Shown one piece after another: positions 8,761 to 17,106 of a stretch of DNA of 23,783 nt (positions are counted from its first letter, which is position 1; each line of letters starts with the position of its first letter). The notes beneath the pieces were generated by a model. It ran no database searches, had not been told where the DNA came from, and worked only from the letters and a program-made list of their open reading frames with translations. The stretch covers positions 1-23,783 of the forward strand of contig WHUX01000478.1 of NCBI GenBank assembly GCA_015179025.1, read 5' to 3'. Position numbers and translations under genes: made by a program. This DNA comes from Terfezia claveryi (taxonomy: Eukaryota > Ascomycota > Pezizomycetes > Pezizales > Pezizaceae).

Positions 8761-10047
8761 CCCTAAATGCTATACACCTTTACGAATATAAAACCAAAAC
8801 AAACCCCTTCCCTAAATATCTCTCCTGCATCTAAATATCTATTAAAGTCCTCCAACTGTTGCTACAGAAACCTGCCAAAGCCAGACATAAACAACCAAGT
8901 CATAAAAACAACATATCTACCCTATTCCAATATCCTTACCTCACTTGCCCGTGAAGTCAGTTACACATATTCCTAATTATCTTCTTCTTCCTAGCCCCAA
9001 TTCCCCTTATACTCCTCTATGCATACTGCATACTTTCTCCTTTATCCTCTTCTACAGACATTATTTTATCCCTAATATTCTTCTCTCCTTCTCTACTGTC
9101 ATCCTCTTCCTCTTCTATATATATTGGCCCCTCGCTACTCCAAATCTCCTCCTCTATTTTACTGCCAAGGTCCTCCTAATACCTTCCTTCTTAAGTCAAA
9201 CTAACATCCGCTTCCTTCAGATCTACTGAAAGTTTTCTCACAAACTCTACTACCTCCTCATTATTCAACTTATATGCCGTATCCTACTGCTACCTCACCT
9301 TTTTCCTACTCTATTGTCCCTTCTTTACTATCTCGGACTATGTTACCTTCACAATTATTTCTTGTATGCTTGTTGGGTATTAATGCCATTGACTCAGTAG
9401 CCTTTTATAGATATCTGCCACATGTTAGCAATCCAGATTAGTCTACTGCCAGACCATCATATACTACTGTAATTAACATAACTAAACTCAAACATAATTG
9501 CACATTCCCCACTTTCCCAACTGCTAAGTATATAGTATAGGACAGAAAAGATAAAACAGATGAAGGGACCATTTATATATATAATGAAACTTGGGTTAAT
9601 ATTGCTAAGTTTCTTCTTGCCATTGAAATACTAATAATGGATAAAGTCAATTGCTTCTTGTGCTTGAAACTGATAACTATAACTTTAAAGTATTGTATCA
9701 AGTCAGCCTCTGAAAGTTCTCTAGCAGATTATTCCATATACCTTACGAAGATTCTCAGCACATATAAATCGATCTCGCTTTCACAACTGACTGATGTAGT
9801 CCTAGATATATTGCTTCGATGTATTCTAGTCAAAGAGATACAAGAATGCAATATTCTTCTTTGCCTCTGATATCAGGTGTGATTGTGTCCATGATTGCAC
9901 ACTCCTAAGCTATGACCCACTCTCCATTAGTATCTACTCAAAGACAAATACAATACTGTCACTTACATATGAATCAATCTTATTATTCCGAGAATGATCC
10001 TTCTAATATTCTACTTCTGTTTCTCACCAGACTTTATTGAGCATATC
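8761..10047 (-). pseudogene. Unrecognised spliced gene relic, C-terminal part (split by E2)
   Basis: From 10047 down to 9361 the minus strand is one frame of 229 codons containing 13 stops (TAG, TGA, TAA) and no indel. Readable segments are DMLNKVW, VQSWTQSHLISEAKKNIAFL, KRDRFICAENLRKVYGIIC, INGPFICFIFSVLYYILSSW and WESGECAIMFEFSYVNYSS. The frame joins in phase, through one copy of the E2 target duplication, to 16249. At about 9360 the frame shifts and continues as EIIVKVT ... KLNNEEVVEFVRKLSVDLKE, then an acidic stretch (YIEEEEDDSREGEK, about 9120-9080), and in a third frame LEDFNRYLDAGEIFREGV (about 8840-8790). Nothing resembles retroelement proteins. The spacing of a hydrophobic alpha-like segment, LSSWESGE and a following aromatic motif is reminiscent of fungal DUF6532 proteins, but this is a weak inference. 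Confidence 0.6.
10043..10047. repeat. Target-site duplication ATATC, left copy (E2)
   Basis: ATATC precedes the LTR at 10048 and recurs at 16244-16248. Removing E2 and one copy restores the reading frame of the host pseudogene. Confidence 0.92.
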
Positions 10048-10535
10048 TGTAATGAGGCTCGGGGGACGTGGCGACCAAGGGGTACGCCTAGGCAGTGGAC
10101 AAGGAGATCGCACACGTAGGAACGCTACGTGTATGATAGGGGAAGGCTGGGACGGGGGCAAGGGCAACAGGCAAGAGAGGCAGAGGGCAAGGGACACGAG
10201 ACACGCGGAAGCAGTTGCCGCGTGTATCAAGGGAGGCAGCAGGGCTGCAGAGTCGAGGCGAGACAAGGAGGTGCACAAGGGAGATGCACCAGCGTGGAGA
10301 GAAGCAAGGCCCTGTATTGGATATACAAGACGTTGGATGGGGATCCAACGAGAGGGCAGAGAGAGCAAGCTATATATACAGGCTTCCTTTCTAACCAAGG
10401 CCACCGGAAGGAATAAGGTTCCCGAGACCCCTTATCTCGGGAACAGAGATAACAACGATATCAATCAACAATAACGAGAGTCAGACAGAATCCTGTCCAA
10501 CTCTCAAACCTGGCTAGGAAAGGACGGTTGTGACA
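10048..10535 (-). repeat. E2 3' LTR (left)
   Basis: In element orientation it runs from TGTCACAACCGTCC at 10535 to ATTACA at 10048. It contains TATATATA (10371-10378), the R hairpin (10331-10350, 8-bp stem), a second R hairpin (10270-10290) and a U5 stem of 8 bp (10112-10132). The U3 inverted repeat near 10478-10507 has lost one CpG in each arm. Open frames here are shadows. Confidence 0.95.
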
Positions 10536-10549
10536 CTATCCCCTCTTTA
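10536..10549 (-). promoter_or_regulatory. E2 polypurine tract
   Basis: In element orientation TAAAGAGGGGATAG sits directly before the 3' LTR. It matches the E1 and E3 tracts in length and in the terminal GGATAG. Confidence 0.8.
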
Positions 10550-10718
10550 GGCTCGGAGCTCCAGCGACTAGGAGGCCTGGGCACGATAACCGGCAAAGTC
10601 AACACAGGAAACAACAACAATAAGGTAAGGACAAAAACCCCAACTCTGAACAACTTGACAACAACAGAAACAACAATCATAACTCCAACTCCAAATCAAC
10701 GAAGACAAGACAAAAATA

Positions 10719-11111
10719 TCATTCAGCTGGGTGAGGCTTGAGAGGGTAACGCTGGTGGAATAGGGTGACCAGGTCAGGGGCGTTTTCCAGATCCTCTGCT
10801 GGTTGCCAGGTGGTCTCCTCGTCCCCTAGCCACTTAACCTTATACTGCAGATGCCCATACCTCTTCCGTAAGTCCAGCACTTCCTCTACCTCCCATTCCT
10901 CTTCCCCTTCGATAACCACTGGAGGGAGTGGGGGGTGTTTCTGTCCTGGGAGGGGGTCATCCTCAGCGGGCTCGATCTCGGAGACATGAACAACCAGGTG
11001 CCATTTGATATCTTTGGGAAACCTCAATCGATAGGCGTGAGTTCCCACAGCTGCTAATACCTCAAAGGGTCCCAGGAATTTATGATCCAGCTTGCGGGAG
11101 GGGCGTTCTGT
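10719..11111 (-). pseudogene. pol: E2 integrase C-terminus and chromodomain
   Basis: This continues the integrase frame after a single TGA at 11109-11111, which stands where E1 has an Arg codon (RHF-R-TERPS, likely CGA to TGA). It encodes the GPY/F-like region (GTHAYRLRFPKDIKWHLVVHV), a Pro/acidic linker, and a complete chromodomain: EEEWEVEEVLDLRKRYGHLQ, YKVKWLGDEETTWQPAEDL, with the aromatic residues expected for methyl-lysine binding. In chromoviruses this domain directs integration to heterochromatin. Apart from the one stop it looks intact. About 170 nt of 3' untranslated sequence lie between its stop and the PPT. Confidence 0.9.
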
Positions 11112-12026
11112 TCAGAAGTGCCGGCTGGAAAGCCACACCTTGTCTTCTGGCTGATATCTGGGGGCTGGCAACCGTGATCTATTGGCATACTCAGCTTGCC
11201 TGGCTTGAGCATATACCAGTTCGGCTCTTAGAGTGGAGTGCAGCTCAGAAATCTCTGTGGCGAACTCCTTAGCTGGGGTGTTCTCCCTAGCCTTGTGCAG
11301 GGGTGCTAGGGAGTCCACGAAACGAGGGTGCCAGCCATAATTGGCCAGGAACGGGGAGGTTTTCAGAGTCTCCGAGAAATGGTTGTTAGCGGCGAACTCA
11401 CAGGTTGCCAGCAGCGAAACCCAGTTGTTTTGCTGGTAATTGACGTATGCTCTCAGGTACTGCTCCATGATCGTATTCATTCGCTCGGACTGACCATCTG
11501 TTTGGGGGTAATACGCCGTGGAAAGGTGTATGTTGATTCCCAGAAGCTCGCAGAATACCTTCCAGAAGTCCGAGACGAATTGGGGGCCGCGGTCCGAGAC
11601 GACTGACTTGGGGAGACCATGGTAGCGGAATATATGGTTGAGGTAGAGGCTGGCGAGGTCCCGGGCCAAACAGGTATCATGGCAAGGTATAACATGCCTC
11701 ATTTTGGTCAATCGGTCTACTACTATAAGGATAGCATTAAACCCCGAATCCTCCGACAACCCAGTCACAAAGTCCATGGTTAGGTGTTGCCAAGGTTGGT
11801 CTGGGATCTCCAAGGGCTTCAGGGTCCCATAAGGAGCATGACGGGTAGGCTTAGCACGCTTGCAAACATGGCAGTTCCGCAAGTACCTTTCCACGTCCTT
11901 CCGTTGGTTAATCCACGTGTATTGCCTATTCAAGAGCTCTAACGTTTTAGCCACTCCAGGGTGCCCAGCGGCCAGGGTGTCGTGGTGTTCCTTGATCAAT
12001 CGAAGGCGCAGCTCTCCTTCTGGCAC
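11112..12026 (-). CDS. pol: E2 integrase (open 304-codon stretch of pol)
   Basis: This is the longest clean pol piece in the window. An N-terminal HHCC zinc finger uses H14/H15, H22, C52 and C55 (GHPGVAKTLELL ... NCHVCKRAK). The RNase H-fold catalytic core has D85 (TMDFVTGL), D145 (VSDRGPQF) and E181 (GQSERMN), that is DD35E spacing. The open stretch ends at 11112 before the in-frame TGA. Upstream, the same frame extends to 12611 past a TAG at 12057-12059, where E1 has CAG. As part of pol it would not be translated alone: the M at 12026 is simply the first Met after that stop. It would act in the nucleus, inserting cDNA. Confidence 0.9.
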   Translation of the reverse strand: MPEGELRLRLIKEHHDTLAAGHPGVAKTLELLNRQYTWINQRKDVERYLRNCHVCKRAKPTRHAPYGTLKPLEIPDQPWQHLTMDFVTGLSEDSGFNAILIVVDRLTKMRHVIPCHDTCLARDLASLYLNHIFRYHGLPKSVVSDRGPQFVSDFWKVFCELLGINIHLSTAYYPQTDGQSERMNTIMEQYLRAYVNYQQNNWVSLLATCEFAANNHFSETLKTSPFLANYGWHPRFVDSLAPLHKARENTPAKEFATEISELHSTLRAELVYAQARQAEYANRSRLPAPRYQPEDKVWLSSRHF

Positions 12027-12059
12027 ATACAGCCATTCGAGGTGGTAGAGGATGCCTTC

Positions 12060-12611
12060 CTAGACGGTACACTCGGCTAGGGAGATCTTGGGGTGGCGGC
12101 GCTGGCCAGAATCCACTGCGGTGATAATTTCCTTGGCTAGGGGGTCGTCCATATATGCCTGTCTCACTAGTTGTCGGAGGTCAGCCTCAGCCTCAGCTTC
12201 CGCATCGGCCTCAGCTTCCACATCGGCCTCAGCTTCCGCATCGGCCTCAGCCTCCGCTTCCGCTTCCGCATCAGCCTCAGCCTCAGCTTCAGCAAGGACA
12301 TTGGCCGCCAGGTCAAGGTTTTCAGGCTTCAATACCACCTGATTTTGGTATTTTAGCCTTTCATCCCCCCCTTTAGGGAGATCTCCTGATCTTTGGGTTA
12401 ATGCATCGGGCTTGCCCCCAGCCTTTCCTGGCCGGTATCTGATCTTGAAGTTGAACCGAGATAAGAACTCCGACCACCTAGCTTGCCTTCGGTTAAGCAG
12501 CTTGGTGGTTGTAAAATACTCAAGGTTTTTGTGGTCAGATAATACCTCGATGATCCCCTTGGTTGACTCCAGATGTGGCCTCCATTCTTCGAACGCTCGC
12601 ACGATGGCCAT
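12060..12611 (-). pseudogene. pol: E2 RNase H C-terminus and Ala/Glu-Asp spacer
   Basis: It starts within RNase H ([15 protein letters not shown]), continues through the conserved [13 protein letters not shown] and [20 protein letters not shown] segments, then an alternating Ala-Glu/Ala-Asp spacer of about 38 residues (12181-12294), and [18 protein letters not shown] leading to the integrase zinc finger. It is in the same frame as the integrase. The stop at 12057-12059 (TAG) is probably a CAG decay. Confidence 0.88.
12181..12294 (-). repeat. Hexanucleotide repeat encoding (Ala-Glu/Asp)n in E2 pol
   Basis: In sense orientation it is an array of GCTGAGGC, GCGGAAGC and GCCGATGC type hexamers. 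Third positions vary, but the Ala-acidic alternation is kept, unlike the uniform GCTGAT repeat of E1. This suggests selection on the protein pattern, or an older repeat. Confidence 0.85.
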
Positions 12612-14466
12612 CAGTTCTTTGTTATAGATCTCGTAGTTGCACTCAGCTGGGGAATGCTTCTTTGAGAAATAGGCTACTGGGTGGAGGATGCCTTTATCGT
12701 CGTTCTAAGAGAGGATTCCCGCGGAGACATAGTCGGAGGCATCGGTTTCATAACACACTCCTGGTCAGGGTTGAAATGTGCCAGGATTGGCGCTGAGCAG
12801 AAGGCTTCCTTGAGGTTCTGGAAGGCAGATTGGGCTTCTGGATTCCAGTCGAAACGCCGGTCTTTTTTGGTCAGGGCGGTGAGGGGGGCTACGATCTTCG
12901 AATACCCTAGAATGAACTGCCGGTAAAAGTTAGTGAACCCCAGGAAGGCTTGGACGTCCTTGAGATTTGCTGGGGTTTACCATTCCTGGACAGCGGTAAC
13001 CTTGGTGGGGTCCATCCTGATACCTTCTGTAGTGATGATTAACCCCAGATACTTGACCTCCTGCACATGAAACTCGCATTTCTCCGGTTTCAGGTATAAT
13101 CCCCTTCTCCAGCTTCTCTAACACCTACCTCACATGGATTTTGTGTTCCGCTAGGGAGTCTGAGTATATGAGGATATCGTCCAGGTAAGCTGTGCAGAAC
13201 ACATCGAGGAAGTCCCGCAAGGTGTCATTGATGAAGTGCTGGAAGGAGGCAGGGGCATTGGTTAGGCCAAAGGGCATCATATTATACTCAAAATGGCCAT
13301 ATCGTATTCGGAAGACAGTTTTCCACTCCTCCCCCTCGGCGATCCGTACCAGGTTGTAAGCCCCTCTTAAATCAGTTTGGTGAACCATTTGGCCTTGGAG
13401 AGCCTGGCTAATGTCTCCTGGATTAGGGGTAGGGAGTACCTGTTTTTGACCGTTATCTCGTTTAGGCCCCGGTAATCGACACACAACCGGAGAGAGCCGT
13501 CCGATTTCTTCACGAAAAGCACTGGGCACCCGCTGGTGAGGAGCTGTGGGAATGAAGCTCTTGTTGAGGTTTTCCTCCAAGTATTTCTTCAAAGCTTCCA
13601 GCTCCAACCGGGACATTCCGTAGAGGGGCCCATAGGGAGGGGTTTTACCCTCTATCAGCGGAATCGTGTGGTCATATGGCCGGTGGGGTGCGAGTTTTTC
13701 TGCGGCCTTTTCCGAGAACAGGTCGATGAATTCGTGGTATTCGTCCAGGACCATGGACTTCCACTCCTCCTTCGACCAGGTCTTACCAATCTCAGATTTA
13801 CCTCATGTATGGACAGAGCATGAGCCTTCAGCTTGTGCCTCCTGGTGAGGTAAGCAAAGCCCCTGCCCAGATAAAGCTAATGTTGAGGGACTTTGGGGGA
13901 CCAGGAGAGCCAGGAGATGCGGGAGGGACAGGGGGCATGGGGGGGATAGGGGGAACAGGGGAATTGGCATCGATGTGTGCGGACGGGTGTGCCACCTGGA
14001 TCGGGTGCATTATCAGGGGTGGCAAGGCACACAGCCCAGTAACGGTAGCCCTCGATTCCCGCAGTGCTTTTTGCAATACTGGCTGTTGAACTGCAGGATA
14101 TAAGAGCCGAAGCTGACTGATACATCATGCATTCTCAGCCACGGGATTCCGAGTACAATGGGTATTTGAGCTTTGTCATGAACATTGGGAGGTCCTCCGA
14201 ATGGTCTCCAATGGCACTGGGCAGACACGCGAGGTCGGTAATAGCCCCAGAAGAGATGGGGCGGCCATCAATACGTCGAGAAGACGGGGGGTCTTTAACT
14301 TGGAGGTTGGTATGGAATTTTTACTGACGAAGGTCTGATCAATGAATGCAATTCCCGAAGCACCACAATCTATGAGAGCTGATGTTACCACTGTTTTACC
14401 ATTGAATTTAACAGTTATTGGTACTACAAAATGCTCGCCAAACAAGCGAGATTCATCAACAGACAT
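12612..14466 (-). pseudogene. pol: E2 protease, RT and RNase H N-terminus (frameshifted)
   Basis: Pol starts at an ATG at 14466 (MSVDESRLFGEHFVV), about 70 nt after the gag stop. The protease motif DCGASG has its DCG at 14362-14370. A frame change follows, then GIPWLRMHDVSVSFGSYI. A linker of repeated Pro (VPPIPPMPPVPPASPGSPGP, near 13900-13950) leads to RT. The RT region is open from 13754 to 13125, but between about 13549 and 13373 three single-base losses relative to E1 put the [13 protein letters not shown] region out of frame before restoring it. Catalytic YLDD is at 13176-13187. From 13130 to 12612 stops and shifts are frequent. The RNase H motif ETDASDYVS near 12728-12755 is out of frame by an insertion. 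Confidence 0.88.
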
Positions 14467-14533
14467 AGGTGGGGCAAAGAAAACGCAGACAAAGATAAAT
14501 GACCCTGGGCAGGTCCCTTGCTAGTGTCAGTAA

Positions 14534-15719
14534 CTAGGCAAGGGACTCCCCTTTTCCCGACTCTTCAACTTCCTCGATCCGTACTCGGAGATGGCATGAG
14601 CGGCCATCGAGCGGTTTTTGCGGAGGGGACATGCCGCGATAAAATGGTCCCCTTTCCCGCATGCTATGCACAGCCGTTCATTCGGCGGCGATCTCTCTCC
14701 TCCTGGGTTAACTGTGGCCTACCTGCTGATAGGTCCATAGGCGCGGCACCACCTGCCACGAGAGAGGGGTGCGCGGGTTTGTTGGCCGAGGCCGGGACTT
14801 GGGCAGGCTTGGGGGTCGGTTGCTGTTATTGGTGTTACTGTGGTTGGTGTTGCTGTGGTTGCTGAGGTGAGCGGGTGGCAGGGCGGAAGGTAAGGCGGTG
14901 TCTCAACCTAGCCATCCATTGTTCCACCCTGGATGCCTGGTCGATTAATTCGTCAGACTCTTGGTCTCTGGGAGGGTGACCATGGCCTGTTGAAGTTCGT
15001 CATTCAGTCCTCCTGGAACTGCTCAGCTTTGACTGGTCGTTCCACAATACTTCTGCTGCCAGCCTGGAGAACTCTGCCACATATGTGGACAGATCGAATT
15101 ACGTTGTTTCAGGGCTCGGAGGGCTCGGCTAGCCATTCCCATGGCATCGGGGTCCCCAAAAGCCCTGTCTAGAATAGCGAAGAGTGCCGGGATGCCGTCC
15201 AGCTTAATCCCAGTCTCGAGGACATATGGCTGGATTTGATCTACTGCCTTACCCTCCAGCAGGGCAAAGACATAAGCCAATCGGTGTTGCTCGGATGGGA
15301 ATCTGGCTGAGTCCCCATTGAGTTTGAGGTTTACCGAGTTCTTCCAAGCTCGGAGGCGAGCCCTATCCCATTGAATTTGGGGGGGGTTGGAATACTTTCG
15401 GTTTTGGCGTTGGTGCGGAGGGTGGGGTTGCCGACATAGCGGCCATAGCGGGTTGAGGGTCTGGATCGTGGTTCGCTCGTTGGCCAGAGCATGGTGGCAT
15501 TGTCAAGGTTGTTTTGGAGTACTGTGATTTCTTTATTGGCGGATCTCAGTTTTCGTTCAGCCACAGCCAAGCTATTGCCGAGTTCGGCCCCGATGGCATC
15601 CATGGCCTCGAAAATGTCGATGATCTCTCGACGATAGGCATTCAATTTGTTCGGCCTGAGGGTATAGGGGAGTTCCTCCAGGTTTGAAACCTGACAGCGG
15701 GTGGAGGGGTTCCGGACAT
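14534..15719 (-). pseudogene. gag: E2 gag (capsid and zinc knuckle)
   Basis: The start ATG at 15719 opens MSGTPPPAVRFQTWRNSPIP, and a frame change soon follows. The body continues as MNAYRREIIDIFEAMDAIG and a coiled-coil-like stretch (AVAERKLRSANKEITVLQNN), then TPPKFNG. Capsid-type sequence appears at about 15280-15023 (AYVFALLEGKAVDQIQPYV, LDRAFGDPDAMGMASRALRA). The zinc knuckle is intact at 14629-14670: CIACGKGDHFIAAC, CX2CX4HX4C. The TAG at 14534-14536 matches the E1 gag stop. Internal stops and shifts make it non-functional. It lies 36 nt downstream of the 5' LTR. Confidence 0.85.
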
Positions 15720-15743
15720 GACAGTGTACCAGTTGGTCGAGAA

Positions 15744-15754
15744 GATCCAACGTA
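15744..15754 (-). promoter_or_regulatory. Primer-binding site of E2
   Basis: In element orientation the 5' LTR is followed by C and then TACGTTGGATC, identical to E1. ACGTTGGAT is perfectly complementary to ATCCAACGT in the 5' LTR R hairpin (plus-strand positions 16038-16046). Confidence 0.6.
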
Positions 15755-15755
15755 G

Positions 15756-16243
15756 TGTAACGAGGCTCGGGGGACGTGGCGACCAAGGAGTACGCCTAGG
15801 CAGTGGACAAGGAGATCGCACACGTAGGAATGCTATGTGTGTGATAGGGGAAGGCTGGGACGGGGGCAAGGGCAAGAGGCAAGAGAGGCAGAGGGCAAGG
15901 GACACGAGTCACGCGGAAGCAGTTGCCGCATGTGTCAAGGGAGGCAGCAGGGCTGCAGAGTCGAGGCGAGACAAAGAGGTGCACAAGGGAGATGCACCAG
16001 CGTGGAGAGAAGCAAGGCCTTGTATTGGATATACAAGACGTTGGATGGGGATCCAACGAGAGGGCGGAGAGAGCAAGCTATATATACAGGCTTCCTTCCT
16101 GGCCAAGGCCACCAGAAGGAATAAGGTTCCCGAGACCCCTTATCTCGGGAACAGAGATAACAACGATATCAATCAACAATAATGAGAGTCGGACAGAATC
16201 CTGTCCGACTCTCAAACCTGGCTAGGAAAGGACGGTTGTGACA
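15756..16243 (-). repeat. E2 5' LTR (right)
   Basis: It begins TGTCACAACCGTCC at 16243 and ends TTACA at 15756. U3 has a perfect 13-bp inverted repeat with 4-nt centre (about 16186-16215, GAGAGTCGGACAG arms) and a 10-bp stem with 7-nt loop (GTTCCCGAGA arms, about 16125-16151). TATATATA is at 16079-16086, the R hairpin at 16039-16058 and the second hairpin at 15978-15998. Confidence 0.95.
16079..16086 (-). promoter_or_regulatory. TATA box of E2 5' LTR
   Basis: TATATATA (its own reverse complement) lies about 20 bp upstream of the conserved R hairpin in the minus orientation, and drives E2. Confidence 0.6.
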
Positions 16244-16248
16244 ATATC
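16244..16248. repeat. Target-site duplication ATATC, right copy (E2)
   Basis: It is identical to 10043-10047 and abuts the E2 LTR end. Confidence 0.92.
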
Positions 16249-16865
16249 TTCCATATGCTGAGGGTCTGGGAATGGCTCCTCAAACAGCGTAATGTGCTCT
16301 ATTCTGTTGCTGGCTGATTCTGTTATATTTCACAGAAACCTTATAAACTGCGTGATTGATCAGTTTTGCTTTTAGCTTTGGGTACCTTTTGCTGCCTTGG
16401 TCTTGGAATGGGTACTAACAACATCCTTCGTCATACCAGTTCTTCTCATTGGTGATTCCAGGGACGTACTTGGTAATGATATACCATCCTATGTTGAAAA
16501 CAAACTCGTGATGGGGGATTCATCTGGCATGTCAGTAGATCCCTCCCTTCGAGTACCCTAATAACCAATTATTAATTTATAAATTTACTCGGACTGGATA
16601 AGTAAATACACTTGGTATGCAAATTATTTCCGGTGTTCTTGGTATGGTACGAGACTTTTGCAATTCTATTCTATACTGTGAGAGATTGCTTTCTAAATGC
16701 TTACTCGATTCACTCGCTTCCACATGTATCTTTGTTAGCGAGCCTTCTACTCATTTTCTGGGTGTTAGTAGTATCATTGGTGCCTTCACTGGTCTATCTA
16801 GTGATAGTTCATGGTTGCTAACAGATAGTGTTGCAGGTAGGGTTTCTCTACATCAGGAAAGAAAA
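16249..16865 (-). pseudogene. Unrecognised spliced gene relic, N-terminal part (split by E2)
   Basis: Exon 2 runs 16557 to 16249 (103 codons, four stops, no indel): GTRREGSTDMPDESPITSL, PSTSLESPMRRTGMTKDVV, then RIEHITLFEEPFPDPQHME. It joins in phase to the frame at 10047. Upstream, a 52-nt candidate intron (16558-16609) separates it from exon 1, which is open from about 16860 to 16610 with one internal TGA: ETLPATLSVSNHELSLDRPV, LTKIHVEASESSKHLE, ELQKSRTIPRTPEII. The N-terminal part is rich in Ser, Thr and Pro and is probably disordered. All stops can be explained by C-to-T changes on the coding strand (CAG/CAA/CGA) or G-to-A (TGG). The true start is not visible. Short plus-strand open frames here are antisense shadows. 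Confidence 0.62.
16558..16609 (-). other. Candidate 52-nt spliceosomal intron
   Basis: On the minus strand it begins GTATTT and ends TTATTAG, is AT-rich, and is of the size usual for filamentous fungi. Removing it joins two otherwise out-of-phase open stretches (AGT | GGT) without a shift. The 5' site is one base from the common GTATGT. A branch-like TTAATAA lies about 20 nt from the acceptor. Confidence 0.5.
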
Positions 16866-17062
16866 TAGTTTGTCTCCAGTGTCTCTAGAGACAGTATTGC
16901 TACTAGAGACAAGGTGTGTCTCCACGATTGGCAGAATGTCTCCCAGTGTCTCCAGGAGACACTGGGAGACACTGGGAGACATATGGGAGACACTCAGGAG
17001 ACACCTAGGAGACATAAAAGACACAAAAGACACCAAAGACAACCCTGTCTCCTAGAGACACC
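16866..17062. repeat. GTCTCC/GGAGAC inverted repeat array
   Basis: About 200 bp consist largely of GTCTCC-type hexamers on the left and GGAGAC-type on the right. At the centre, 16938-16953 and 16955-16970 form a perfect 16-bp inverted repeat with a single-base centre. GTCTCTAGAGAC (16881-16892) and GTCTCCTAGAGAC (17047-17059) bound the array. The right half has GGGAGACACT direct repeats. It could form a cruciform or strong hairpin. No gene is seen in it. Confidence 0.85.
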
Positions 17063-17106
17063 ACCTGGCGTCCCGATGCTACTTTTTTCTTGCTGATGTA
17101 GATATG

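Larger units (their letters stand above)
10048..16243 (-). mobile_element. E2: complete Ty3/gypsy chromovirus, minus strand
   Basis: The element is 6196 bp with two 488-bp LTRs, 5-bp TSD ATATC, PBS, gag, pol and PPT. It is the same clade as E1 by protein and R-U5 sequence, but has a different U3. By eye the LTRs differ at about 19 positions (about 96% identity), 17 of them transitions and most at CpG. Coding is partly decayed: the integrase-chromodomain half has only two stops, while gag, protease and RT carry frameshifts. It inserted into an already or subsequently decayed spliced gene. Confidence 0.95.

Noticed and set aside
8767..9870. Plus-strand open frames of 69-94 codons, some hydrophobic
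   Set aside because: They are antisense to the decayed minus-strand gene. Their composition (Pro, Leu, Ser, Tyr) is the mirror of its purine-rich coding strand.
12088..12376. Plus-strand open frames across the Ala-acidic repeat (Ser-Ala or Pro-Gln repeats)
   Set aside because: They are alternative-frame readings of a hexanucleotide repeat whose real frame is the minus-strand pol.
16612..16868. Two overlapping plus-strand frames resembling a small membrane protein
   Set aside because: They are antisense to exon 1 of the split gene, where the minus strand reads a coherent Ser/Pro-rich sequence across a plausible intron.
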